64,000 bases of DNA from Trichosporon coremiiforme (taxonomy: Eukaryota; Basidiomycota; Tremellomycetes; Trichosporonales; Trichosporonaceae), in the NCBI GenBank assembly GCA_039545355.1, contig BCJJ01000001.1:1114570-1178569 (forward strand). Reading direction: 5' to 3'. Each line of letters starts with the position of its first letter. The first letter of the stretch is position 1. The notes under the pieces are model-generated. The model did no database searches, was not told the origin of the DNA, and saw only the letters and a list, made by a program, of their open reading frames with translations. Shown in pieces: positions 23,148 to 34,869 of the stretch. The position numbers were made by a program, and so were the translations under genes.

Positions 23148-26100
23148 CTATAGTCCGTCCTTGCCCGACGTGTCCATCAACCGTCCATCGACGAGGGGGC
23201 TAACGATAGCGAGGTCATTGTCGAGCTGCGAAATCTCAAGCTTGCACTTGTCGTCGCAGGGCATGCCCACCCCCTGGCCTTCGGCTGCAGTGAGGCCGGG
23301 GGTAGGAGCTGGTGTAGGAGTTCGAGCAGGTGTAGGCGCAGTCGAGACACCCGCCTGGATGCGCCGCATCAAGTCGCCCTTGAACCGGTCCACGTCCGAC
23401 ATGTGTTCGTGCTTCGCGAGGTAGATTGCCTCCTTGATAAAGTCCCAGTCGTGCTGCACGACGTGGTGCCGGAGGAAGTCCCAATGGCTCTGCACCCGCA
23501 CCTCCTCCCCCTCTACCACGTCGCCTCCCACTTGTCCTCCCTGCGCCGCACCCGAGGACGCCACCGCGTCGAAGACATCCTCCGTACCGCCCGGCATGTG
23601 TCCGGGCCCCTCCGGCTGAACCGCCCCGTCGAGCAGCGCGTCCTTCGTCGGCAGCTCGACCTCCTGTACCTGGACCAGGGACGAGGAGGGTTCCACCTCC
23701 CCCAACTTTACGTTGTAGTCTCCGCCGGGCATGTGGCCCCTCTGCTCTACCGCGACATCGACGACGCCGCTGTTCTGTACGGCGCGGGTGTTCATCTCAT
23801 TTGACGCCTTGCGCGTCTTCCCCGCGAGAGAGGCGCGAGGACTAGCGACGGGCGAGCGAGCGGCCCGCTCCCGGTGCTTCTTAAGCACGAGCGGGGTTTT
23901 AGTGCCGAAGTAGGCTCCGTTGGCCGGTGACACACCGTCGGGCCCCACGGCGTCAGTCAGATCGTACGCGGCCTCGTGCCTCTTTCCCTTAGCTGGGGTG
24001 GCAGGCGCGCCGTTGCCAGCGCCGGAGATGGACACGGCGGGGATGCCCTGCGCTCCATGGGCTGCGGCTGCAGCCGCCGCCGCGTCAGTGGCAGCATCCT
24101 CGGCGACCTCGGCGTCCTCGACGAGCTGCTTTTTGCGCATGATGTACGCGGATCCGAGCAGGAAGGACCGGATGATGTTACTGATGCTGGTGCCGGTTTC
24201 GTGGTCGACGAGGAACTTGCGTCCCGTCAGCGCCTCGAAGCCGTCGAATCCGTCGGCCATGTACTGGCGCGTGATCTGGGCGTCAGCTACGCTGCCTCGC
24301 ACAAACATAGCTTCGCGGTTTCCGGCCGAATCCTCGCTACGCTCGCTCACTCACCACTCGATAGATCCGCCCGCCCTTTTCATTCTTGACCTCTTCACCC
24401 AGACGGAGACGCGCACGGCGCACTTCGAGCCGCGTGCCGTCCGCCGTGTCGATAAACTCGACGGGGTCCTCCATGTCCTCCCCGCTTGAGGGGAGGGTGA
24501 GGTGGATGCTCTTGACGCGGTGCATCGGGGGCGCCTGCGAGTCCCATTCAACGGCCAGGCCAGAGACGATGGGGAAACGCCCCTCCTGTGCGGGCCAGCG
24601 CGAGAGGCCGCTCTCGATCGTCTGCCATATGCCCTCGCCGTCGATCTGGTGTTAGCTCACATTCCGCTGATGCAAGCTTGCGGGGCCGGGTACGGAACGC
24701 GAAGCACAGGTGAAACAGTGCCTCCTCTGTGGCGGTCGACTCACCTCCAGACACACCACCGCATCGTCGAACGGGAAGATTTCCAGAATATCGCCGAGCC
24801 CAATCTTGCCGGGACCGTACTGGCTGTCGCCGCGGAGTGTGCCTCCGCAGATAATGCACGCGTCGGCGCCTATACGTCAGCTTTCGACCTCTCTTCGTAG
24901 CTGCTCCGCACACTAACCCGACGAGATGGTCAGTTTCGAGTCATACTCCGGGTCCTTCGTGATGACGATCTTCTTGTCGACGAGACTCTCGTCATAAGCG
25001 TGCAGCAGCACGTCGGCTGTCCAGTTACCGAGCGAGGACTCGCGCGTGCGCACGACCTCGGAGCGCGCGTCGAACGGCGTGATGCTGAAGCACACCGGCT
25101 GGGACAGCGTCTTCGTCACGCTGCTCAGGAGCTTGTTCATGAGCCTGTCGACTGCGCGATTCGTCGGCGACGACGGGACGACGTAGTGGTGCTTTCCTGT
25201 CAGGGTGTCGATTACGCGCCGCCGGATCGCCTTGTCGTCTGGCGAGGACAGGTTCAGCGTCGCGCTCGACAGGTCGCGGAAGTCGGTACCAGACTTGATG
25301 ATCCTTGCGTCAGCTGCAAAAGGTTACAAGAGAGCTTACATGCAGCCGTCATCGCCCTCTGTTCCCGGCTTGTCGCGCGGTCCGACGTAGCCGTCCCACG
25401 AAGCAGCACCCTTGCCAATCTGCCGTTAGCTATTCTGGGCGCATAACCTAGCTCACGTAGTAGATATGGTCATGCCCGCCAATGATGAGGTCGACGCCGT
25501 GCGTGTTCCGAATCTCATCGGGACGGTTCACCGCGCCAAGCTCCTTCGCTAGCTTGATGTCCTGACGTCAGCTGAGGGGTCTCTTTCGTAGCTCACGTTG
25601 GGCACACGGCTGTGCGTGAGTGCGATAATAATATCGACGCGGTACGGCCCGTTCGGGTCACGCAGCAGTTCACTGAGCTCAAGACCGACCTCGCGCATGG
25701 GGCGGTAGCGGAAGTGGCTCGGCCAGGAGGGGATCGTCGCGATCCAGTCTCTTGCGCGGGTTAGCAATGACGATCGGAGCGAGGCCGAGCAAGGCTCTCC
25801 TCTCGATATAAATCCAACGCCACACTCACTCCTCAACCAGTCCGACAAGGCCAACCTTGACACCACACCGCTCCTCGACCACAAAGCGATGGAGGGGCGC
25901 GGGCGTCCGTCCGGTGCGGTCATCGATCACGTTCGACAGCAGCCAGGGGAACTTGGTAGCACCGACCAGTTTGGTCATGTGCGGGTATCCAAAGTCGAAG
26001 TCGTGGTTGCCGACGCACGCTGCGTCTATCTTGATCGCGTTCAGGACGGGGACCTACAGTTAGTCACTAGGTTCGAGGGGGCATCTCCACATTACACGTC

Positions 26101-26539
26101 GTGTCCTGCACACTCCCGTTACACGTCTGGAACACAATGGAATGCAGCCAAACACTCTCCAAGTATATGGAAGGATACCAAGAGCAATCGCCAGAGCACG
26201 CGATAAGAGCGGAGCGGTTCGCGGCTCGTCGGAGCTCGGGATACTCACCATGTGACTCCCTCTCGTGACGCTACTCTCGACACTGGGGGAGAATACATCC
26301 CCCGCGAAGAGGAATAGACCGTCCCTTCCATCATCGTCGCTGCCACCCTCCGCGAGTCCCGGTTTGCGCGGTGGCCACTGCGCCCTCAGGTCGTACACGA
26401 GCTGCGCGAACTGGCCGACCTTGATCTCGGCATCTGGTGGAAACGCGTTGGGCGGGTCGGGACACCCGGGCTGCGAGACGTAGCGCTGCTGGACGCGGTA
26501 GACGTCGTTGAAGGCTAGAATTGGCACTGATGTTGCCAT
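23148..26539 (-). CDS. 5'-nucleotidase/UshA-like metallophosphoesterase
   Basis: Dimetal phosphoesterase likely to cleave nucleotides or related phosphate esters; 940 aa. Nine exons on the minus strand: 26539-26249, 26053-25830, 25750-25597, 25561-25457, 25419-25340, 25303-24918, 24869-24745, 24645-24351, 24310-23148. The lengths sum to 2823 nt. Motifs in order: FNDVY near the start, GDVFSPSVES, GNHDFDFGYP, ALTHSR and GGHDHIYY, the five metal-site blocks, then a 5'-nucleotidase C-terminal domain with GGTLRGDSQYG. The last exon carries Ala-rich and Pro/Thr-rich low complexity. No signal peptide is obvious. The last intron (40 nt, 24350-24311) lacks a clear CTRAC box, and its boundaries are the least certain. 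Confidence 0.88.
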
Positions 26540-27279
26540 GGTTGATAAGCGAGAAGGAAGAGAGAACGAGAGGAAGAGAAGAGGAGGGGAGGGGAGGCGG
26601 GCAGGACGCCAGTCGAGGCATCCAGAAGACGCCTGCAGGGTATGCGGTGGTGTTGATAGGGTCCCAGTGACGTCTCTCCTTGGATTGCCGATCATCACGT
26701 GTGGACTTAAGCTCGATAGCCGGGTCGAGTCACCGGCGCCCTAGCCGCCGTTCATTCACAGCGACTCAATTGTCAGCACGAAGCCTCTTCGGTATCTTCC
26801 AAGCTCAGAGCCAAAACATATCTGCAACGAGATGGTGTTATACTCCAGACATAAATCCATGTAGTATAAACAAGAACGTGATCAAAATCCTAGCAAAAAC
26901 CGAAGCGAACGAAACCGAAACATGTATCTGTATCTTATCTTGACAACCGTAGAAGCGTGTGATTATTATAGGTTTATAGGTGTGTGTAGTGTGTCCAGTA
27001 ACTCCTCTCCTCTCTCATCGTTCCTCACTCCCCAAGCAGGTAGTACAGCGAGCTGTCTGCCTCCTCGAGTACGCTTGGCGTGAAGAAGCTTCCCGCGTCG
27101 TTCTCCTTCTCCCTCCCGCGGCGCAACCTGAAGCTACCACCATCGCCAGTTCGCTTCGACCTGATGCTCGCCGCAGCACCCGTCACGCGCGATACGATGC
27201 TCACAGCGTCATTGTCCCGCTGCTCCCGGTCGCGGTACCACCAGGGCGCCGCTGGGATCTCGGGCGGCTCCGACGGACT
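26540..27279. other. Intergenic, promoter of the nucleotidase
   Basis: 740 bp between two minus-strand genes. A-rich, lower-GC sequence at about 26800-26960 may be the 3' untranslated and polyadenylation area of the gene on the right. No gene was seen. Confidence 0.5.
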
Positions 27280-29009
27280 CTATCCCAGGGCCTCGGTCCA
27301 GGCAAAGTTGGGTGAGTAGCGGACGTTCGGACCGCCGCCGAGCGAGTTCGTCAGCGCCTCGAGCTCGTCGTCGAGCACCTTGCGCGCAATCTGGTCACCA
27401 TAGCTGACGAGCGAGACATAGTGTTTCTGGGAGTTAGCAGGAGCACGTAGTGCAACTCACCTTCAGCCGCGAATCCACCTTGATCAGGAGATCGATGATC
27501 GTCGACGTCATCTTCTGCCCCTCTCCAACGAGACAGTAGCCCGGCGGCATCTCGCCTAAGATGGCCGAGTCGGTCGCAAGGTCCGTCGCCGGGGCCGAGC
27601 CATCAGCAGGCCCCATCATGAGCAGCGTGCCATTGTGGAGCAGTGTCGGCCCGAGCTCCGTCCTGCTCGTTCCAGCCCTAGTGGGCGGCAGGACCATGGC
27701 GAGGAGCTTCTTGTACACGTCGCGCATGATCGAACATGTTGAGGCGTGCACCTGAAAGTAGTCGGGCGTGAACGGCATGACGGCTAACACTAAGAAGGAC
27801 TCGGACGTCGCGTCGACGGGCGCGATCGTGACCTCGGCCGTCGCCGTGTCGCGTGCGGCTGTCGGCTTCGGCTTGGCGCGCTGAGGACGGAAGAAGTTGC
27901 GCTGTGGCGTCAGCACAATAGAGATGGCGGGTACTCACCACAACGTTCTTGCTGCCGCCCTTCTCCGACCACGACTCCCACTCGTCGAGTAACCTGTTGA
28001 TTGCGCGGAGGAAGTCGCTGAGTCCCGATATGTCGAAAATGGCCGCGAGCGAGAGACCGAGGGCGTACTCCTGGCGCGCGAGCGTGTCGAGCTGCTTGGC
28101 ACCAAGTGCCGACTCGACGGTCGACCGCGCGACGTGGATGCTGTTCAGCCAGGGAACGTCTCTGCCCGTCAGCTGGACCGCGTACAAGCGTTAGCTCACC
28201 CGTTGTACCACTGCATCAGGTATGACCATGCGATGAGGCGATCGCGGACAAGAGCGTATACGTCCTCGACTCGGCGGATTGCGCGGGGTCCGTTGGACCG
28301 CTCGCGGATGGGACCCATGCTGGACGACGACTGGGAGATGCTGCGTCCCGACGAGGGGCCGATGGATCCGAGTCCTAAGCCAACGGTGGACCCGCCTCCG
28401 ACGCCAGACACCGATCCCGTTCTAGAGGACTCTGCGTATAAGGTTGACGTCTCGTGGCTGTCGTCGCTGGAGGCCGTGGACGCGGCGTAGCTCCCTGGTG
28501 GGTTGTAGCTGGACGGCGGGTAGCCTGGTTTTCCGGGCTTGCTCAAGGCGGCCAGCAATGACTGTCGTTAGTATGCGCAGCGGCGAGCAGTTGGAGGATG
28601 GGGAGGATGCAAGACCAGCGATGGCCGGCGAGGTGGCCAAGAGCCGTGAAAGGGACGCGAACGCGGAACACGCGCAGGGAAGGAAGGGACGTGACGGGCC
28701 TGAATGGGGGAAGGTTGGGCGTTATCTTAGGGGATGTCCGCGGCGCCGGTTGCACATTCAGTGCACGTATACATCGCTCCGTCCATTGTCCATGTTGACA
28801 GGACGTCGTGAAGGGGTTGGTTCTGTGCGTGGCTTGCGGCTTTCTTACAGGCGTGTTGGAATGTCTCGGAGCAAGGATCGTTACTACTCACATTTGACTG
28901 CTGCTGCTGTCAGCGGTGTTTCTGCATGCCAGAGACAGAAGAAAAAAGCATTACACACCAATGGGAGACCCACCTTTCGCTTCATGTTGGCTTTTGACAT
29001 GGCGCCCAT
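27280..29009 (-). CDS. Unrecognised fungal protein
   Basis: Family not recognised. Five exons on the minus strand: 29009-28974, 28561-28200, 28161-27939, 27901-27461, 27426-27280; 402 aa with all phases consistent. A 12-residue basic start (MGAMSKANMKRK) is followed by a Ser/Gly/Pro-rich disordered segment (about residues 13-100), then a helical region beginning near RRVEDVYALVRDRLIAWSY, a basic FFRPQRAKPKP segment, and a mixed region ending in NFAWTEALG. No membrane segment or catalytic motif is visible. The first intron (28973-28562, 412 nt) is long for this genome, so exon 1 is less certain than the rest. It is divergent from the AIM18-like gene. Confidence 0.7.
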
Positions 29010-29622
29010 GATGCGGAGGGGGAGTGAAGCTGGGCGAAGGGGAGGGAAGAAGTGGTGCAGCGCGTGGTGAGACGAAGCAGGCGGAGGGACGCGAGGAGGC
29101 CACGGCTGTCGTCGAGCAGTCGGCAGCGATGCGAGAGCGAGCGAGTCGGACAGGAACGGAGTAAGTCAAGCAAGTAGAGTGCAGAAAAGTGAGCTTGTAG
29201 TGGATGAGTGTGAGTTGGGTTTCGCTGGCACGAATCCGTCCCGTTACGCGAAGCGGGACGTCGTGGTGCGCACGTCGGTGGTGGTGGTGTGCGTGCGCCG
29301 TGGGCCGCTAGCCGACGCTTTGAGCTCCAGCCCCCCTCCCGGGCGTGCTGCGCTCCCTTTGGCCGATCGGGAAGGTCAAAATGGACTGCTCAGGAACGCT
29401 CCTTTTCTTATCACGTGATAACTCCCACGTGGAAACAATAACAGGCACGCACTCTCAAGCGTCATGAGACTGCCGAGACCACTCCACTCCGCATATGCCC
29501 GGCAGCAACCGGGGCTCGGCGTCTGTTGCGTGCGGGGGTGCGGGATGGCCCCACCCACTGAAGTACCCACTCGCGCGCTGAGATCATCATTCTTGTCTCC
29601 GTTCTCATTACCTACGGCCACC
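29010..29622. other. Divergent promoter region
   Basis: 613 bp between the unrecognised minus-strand gene and the AIM18-like plus-strand gene. No repeat or gene was seen apart from runs of GTGGTG near 29270-29295. Confidence 0.45.
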
Positions 29623-30831
29623 ATGCGTACTGCTGTCCGATATCTTGCGCGCGCACCGAGGCTCCTCCTCGCCGGAGCTACGCTTGGCGCGGGCATCGGC
29701 GCCGGAGTCTACTGCCTTGGTGAGTTTGAGCTGACGCTTGCCAGCTGGTTCGTGGATGTTGGGTGGCACAGGCACCAGACCGAGGTGTGAACACGGTTGT
29801 CCAGTGGGCACACGGGTGCTGTGGCGACAACAAAGACGCACAGCGATGGCTAGGGACTTCCGCGTGTGCTTTCGTCGCCGTCTCAATGCCCCGGGTCCCG
29901 TCTCTGGAGACGTGAACAATGTCGGCTCGGAGGAAGACAACAAGAATGCCGTGTGACTCAGCTAACGCCCAGATGCCGAGCGCCGCGCCCAGCTACGCGA
30001 AAGCGCGCAGCTCCTCCGCTCGTCCATGCTGCAGCGCTACGCCTTGAGGCTCGACACCGAGCCGCCCGTCGTGATCGCCGAGTCGAAGACTGTCCGAGGT
30101 GAGTTCGGCCGCTAGTTCTATACCTCACCGCCCCGCCTACCTCAACTGGCGAGGAGCCAAGGATCATCGCTGACAGTCCAGTTGACCCCTCGACACTGAC
30201 GCCGCACCCCGTAGCCCTGTTCCCCGCCTCCTCGCCCGAACTAACCCTCGTGGGCATAGGCGTGCGCACCGTTTCCTTCCTCAAGATGAAGGTGTACAGC
30301 GCCGGTTTCTACGTGGATGACATTTCGCTGCGGAAGGTCGCGCACTCACCTGACGCCTCCGTTGACGAGCTCGTCGACAAGCTCCTCGCCTCACCCGCTG
30401 GAATCGCAGTGCGCATCGTCCCCGTACGCAATACCGACTTCGGCCACTTGAGGGACGGGTTCACGCGCACCCTCCTCGCGCGCCAGAAGGAGGCGCGCAG
30501 GGCCGGTCTCCTGACCCCGGAGGAAGATGAACAGGTCTCTCAGGCTATTACCGAGTTCAAGGGCTGTTTCCCGGTCGGCTCCGTGCCGAAGGGCAAGGAG
30601 CTGCTCCTCGTCCGCTCTCCCGATGGAAGGATCTTTGTCGAGTATGAAGGAAGGGTACTGGGCGGCACGAAGGAGCCCTGGGTCGGCCGCAATATGATTG
30701 CGAGCTATTTCTCCAAGTACCCTATCAGCGAGAAGTTGCTGGAAGATGTGGCCAAGGGACTCGAGTGCCACGCTAACGTTAAGAATGTGGTGCTCGACCA
30801 TGAGAGAAAAAGAAAGGAGCAGGGACTGTAG
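29623..30831 (+). CDS. AIM18: Chalcone-isomerase-fold mitochondrial protein (Aim18/Aim46-like)
   Basis: Fungal proteins with this fold lack flavonoid isomerase function; yeast Aim18 and Aim46 are mitochondrial inner-membrane proteins reported as haem-binding. Three exons: 29623-29719, 29973-30098, 30215-30831; 279 aa. The N-terminus is basic and Arg-rich (MRTAVRYLARAPR), followed by a Gly/Ala-rich hydrophobic stretch, consistent with a mitochondrial presequence and an anchor. The chalcone-isomerase domain runs from LVGIGVRTVSFLKMKVYSAG to the C-terminus, including YVDD and VGRNMIASYF. The first intron is 253 nt. The choice between the two paralogue names is not resolved. Confidence 0.88.
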
Positions 30832-31100
30832 ATCTGAAGTAGCATGCAAACCATCACTCCGCAATGGCGCACATGGCAGTCACTTCACTGTCTCTTCTCT
30901 GAGCCACTCCGACTCATGCCCGCTCCCTATCGCTCACTCCGCCCGCCGGCACGCGTGCATTTGTACATGTAGGGAACAGAATTATAACGAGTAATCCTAT
31001 GTCTGCGTCGTCTATGGCCGCCCCTGCTTCCTCCCTCTGCCTCGTCCTCCGGTTCTTCCCGCTTCCGCCTGCAGTCCTCGCACTGCCTCGGCCGCGCTAA

Positions 31101-33475
31101 TCACATAATGGAGCACTCGCTCTCGGCGTCCTTACGCGTTGGACGCGCGCCCTTGCGGTTGACGTTCTGCGAGAGCTCGGCGAGACGCTGCATAGCGCGC
31201 TTATTGCCTTGGCCTGAAGGTCAGCTCTGCTCGTATTAACCAAAGAAGCCCGACTCACTTGCAGCACGCTGGTACCATCGCTTGGCGAGCTCGATATCTT
31301 GCTTGACGCCAATGCCCATTTCCGTGTAGTCTGAGCGTCAGCTTGGCTTCAAGTCGTGAGAGCTTGTGTCCACTCACATCCAACGGCGTACTCAGCCTTG
31401 GCCAGGTTCTTGTTGGCGGCCTTGCGGCCCCAGAGATAAGCCTCCGTGTCACTCTGCTTGAGCACGCCCTCGCTGCCAGTCAGGTACCAGCCCGAGAGCG
31501 CGAGTTCCGCCTCCGAGTCGCCCTTCTCCGCCGCGCGCGTATACCACGCAATGCTCCGGCGCGGGTCTATCGGGAAGCCGAGGTTGCCGAACTCATGACA
31601 CGAGCCCATCTTGAACTGCGCGGGGGCGTAGCCGAGCTGTGCCGCCTGGGTCAGGTACTCGCGGGCGAGGTTGGGGTCGAACGGGATCACGCCGTTGGTG
31701 CCGTTGTTGGGTCGCTCGTGGAGGAGCGCGAGCTCGTGGAGCGCGTGCGGGTTGTCCTCGTCCGCCTGCGCAGCCGCGCGCCGCAGCCACACATGTGCCT
31801 CTCGCGGGTTGCGCGGGTGGCCCATGATCCCGTTCAGCAAGATCAGGGCTAACTTGTACATTGCCGCCGTGTCGCCAAGCGCCGCCGCCTTCCTGTAGAA
31901 GAGCATTGCGCGCTGGGGGTCCCGCTTCGTGCCGGCGCCGAGCTCACAGCACACCGCCGCACGGTACGTCGCCGCCGGGTGGTTCAGCTTCGACGCCATC
32001 AGGTACAGATAATACGCCTTCTCGTGGTCAACCTGCAGCCCCAGGTGTCCCGTTCCGTACAAGTTCGCGAGGAAGAACTGCGCGTCCGCGTACGGCTCCT
32101 TGCCCTCGGCAAGCTTCTTGATGTTGCGCAGACTCTCGGCCAGCAGCGAGTCCCGATACTTGCGTCCAGCACGAGCATCGCGCGCTCCCATCTCGTCGCC
32201 GATCTTCTTCGCCGCCTCGATCAGGTACTTGGCGAAAGCGAACTGAGCCTCAGGATCCGGGTCCACCTTCATACGATTTCGGTAATCGTCGACAAACTCG
32301 CGCGTGTACGGTGGCTTGCTGACGTCGATAGCGGCAGCACCACCCCGGCGACGTGTTGACGACGCCCCGACACTCTCGCTGATCGGTGCGATCGACGGCA
32401 TCGAGCTGATGGAAGACAACGACACAGTCGACCGTGTCGTGTTCGTGCGCGCCAGATTCGTCATACTCGCTTGTCGCGGCGGAGGCTGGTGGACAGCGCC
32501 GGCGAGGCCACCCTGCGGCATCCCGGGCTGGCTTGGGTACACGGGGTTCTGCGGCGGTGCGGGCGGCATCCCGAGAAAGTCGTTGGCAGCCGAGTAGTAA
32601 GGGTTGTCCGCAGGAGGGGGCCTGGCCGGCGTCATTGGCGTGAATCCCGAAAGTCCCATCCTCGAGGATCCAGAGCTCATGCTCCCGTAAGGGTTCCGTT
32701 GCGGAGCCGAGTATGAGCTCATCCCCGAGTCGAGCGAGTACACGCTGGCGGCAGCAGTCGAGTTGTACGAGGAACCGGTCGTGGATCGCCCTCGCGGAGG
32801 GAGAGGTGACGGACCGCCGTACGGTGAAGGGAAGGCTGCCGGAGGGGCCGTGTTCTGGCGCTGGACCCCGGGGACCGGTGACGCATTCGTCAGGCGGAGG
32901 TTGTTAAACTCTGCGTCGAGGTCCTGGCTCGCGTCCGAGGTGGGGCGTCTGGATCCGCCTTGCATGTTTTCCCCCGAGCCAGACATTCTGCTCATGGTGC
33001 GTGGAGGCACCTCGTCGTACGCGAGCTGAGACGGGTAGTCGACCGGGGCGTAGGGGGGCTGCTCGCTCATTTGGTGGCCGTGCTGGCCGTGACTGGGGTC
33101 AAAGCTGGGCAACGAGTTGAGCGCTCCATCAGAAATGGCCGCGTCATACGACGGGGGCCCGGTGGAGAAGTCGAGTTCCGGCAGGTTGAGCGGTTCGGCT
33201 GGGGGGTCAGCGTCAGCAATGAGGGGAGACAAATGCGGTGAGAGAGGTGCTGTGTGCGTGTGTGGAGTGAAAGTGAAGGTGAGTGTTGAGAGTGCCAAGC
33301 CAGTTGCCTAGGAACGGATGGACGGATACGTACCAAAGTCGCCTTGGACGGAGTGCATGGTGGGTGCTGCCTGTGTCTGGTGGTGGGACGTCGGTCGGTA
33401 TCCGCCCGGCGGTGTGTCGACCGGAGACAAGTAAGAGTCGCTAGTTCTCCTGTGAGGCTGTGGATCGAGGGACAT
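31101..33475 (-). CDS. CHS4: Sel1-repeat chitin synthase activator (Chs4/Skt5 family), CaaX protein
   Basis: Scaffold that recruits or activates chitin synthase III at the plasma membrane and bud neck. Four exons on the minus strand: 33475-33334, 33198-31378, 31330-31259, 31213-31101; 715 aa. The N-terminal 300 residues are Pro/Ser/Tyr-rich and disordered. A block of Sel1/TPR-like repeats follows, with signatures such as AQFFLANLYGTGHLG, AAVCCELGAG, AMYKLALILLNG and AQFKMGSCHEFG. Exons 3 and 4 complete the last repeat (YYTEMGIGVKQD) and end in CSIM, a farnesylation-type CaaX box, as in yeast Skt5. The tail would be missed without splicing. Confidence 0.92.
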
Positions 33476-34126
33476 AATGACACTAAAGCCGTCCTAACGA
33501 GAATGCGCGGTCAGGACGTTCGGGTCTCAGGATTACTGCTGCAAGATGACGGAGCAGTCGCTTTGGGCGTGCAGGCGTGCGGGACTACGGATCGAAGGAG
33601 AAATAACCAAGGAATAAAGGCTGCGGTGTGGTGCAGGTGGGTGCAGATGCCGGTGCAGGCCCGAGATGCGAGACGGGCGGAACGGCGGTCCGATGTCCTG
33701 TCGGGTCGAAGCCAAAGGGGAAGGTGACTAAGGCGAGGGAGTGGGCAAACGTAAGGAGAGGAAGGAGTGAATGAATGTCTTATGTCGGAATCGGAATCGT
33801 TGCTCGTTGCGGGTGCGTGCAAGTTGGGAGAGTGATGCGTGTGAGGGTGAATGCTGGAAAAAAGTGTGTATGCAATGGGTATGGGATGCAAGATGCAATG
33901 GACGGGAAGCGATGTGGTATGTGCGAGAGGTGAGTGAGTGGGTGTTCTTTTCTTTGGGCAGCACGACACGTTCGTGTGGTCGAGTGAGTGTCGAGTTTGC
34001 TGGATCGAGCGCCCGGGGTGAGACTCAGGAGGTGAGAGCTGTGACGGAGAGAACGAGGATCTCTGTGGGATTGGAAGCCCCGGTTCAAGCTTCGAGGGCC
34101 TGGCAGTCTGGCAGCCTGGTGCGCGG

Positions 34127-34176
34127 AGCCAGGTGAGCCAGGTGAGCCAGGTGCAGTGTCCTGTGTCCTGTGTCCT
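34127..34176 (+). repeat. Two adjacent triplicated tandem repeats
   Basis: AGCCAGGTG occurs three times head to tail (34127-34153); two bases later GTGTCCT occurs three times (34156-34176). Confidence 0.9.
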
Positions 34177-34415
34177 GGCAGCCAAGTCTTCCGCGACAGT
34201 CCGTCGAGGAATTGGAGGAAGATCCCCAGGCGACAGGGGGACCAAGGGGAGGCACAGGGGAACAAGGGAACAGAGAGACAGGGCCACCCAGTTCCTACCG
34301 GGGCAGACGACGACAGCCTGCACTGCAATGCATAATACGTACGCATCGCGGGCGCACCTGAGCAGCCTGCCAAAATGCGCGTCTGCTTCATGCATCAGCG
34401 TGTCTTCGCGATAAA

Positions 34416-34436
34416 CTGCGCACTGCGCACTGCGCA
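34416..34436 (+). repeat. Triplicated heptamer CTGCGCA
   Basis: Three perfect copies of a 7-mer, about 430 bp upstream of the TRP2 start. Confidence 0.9.
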
Positions 34437-34869
34437 CTACCCCCTACCTTGCCGATATGGTACTTTGAGGCGTCAAGCTAGGGGACCTTCCTTCCACATC
34501 GGCAAGACATCCCAGTGTGCATCCCAGTGTGTGCACCCAGCGCCCAGCAACGCAACGCACCCCAGCAGAGTCAAGGGAAAGGGTTCCAGTGCCAGGGTCC
34601 GACCCATCACTGCAACGACGCACGCACCATAGGATACATCACGTGATCAACCTGCAGCTCCAAGACACCGCTGGGTACGTTCGACCACGTGGAGAGAAAG
34701 AAAGTGTCTTCCTCACTGTCGAGCTCCGCCTAATACCTCCGCTCGAAGATCCCGGTCGAGTCGATTACGACACTCACTGGCCCAGATTGTCCACTAACCT
34801 GGAATTTCCATCCCCGCTTGTGTCTTCCTCGTCTTCCTTCCCATCACCCAACTCTCCTCGGAACACCTC

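Larger units (their letters stand above)
33476..34869. promoter_or_regulatory. Divergent promoter of CHS4-like gene and TRP2
   Basis: 1.39 kb between divergent start codons. It holds three separate triplicated short tandem repeats: AGCCAGGTG three times at 34127-34153, GTGTCCT three times at 34156-34176 and CTGCGCA three times at 34416-34436. No gene was seen. Confidence 0.55.
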
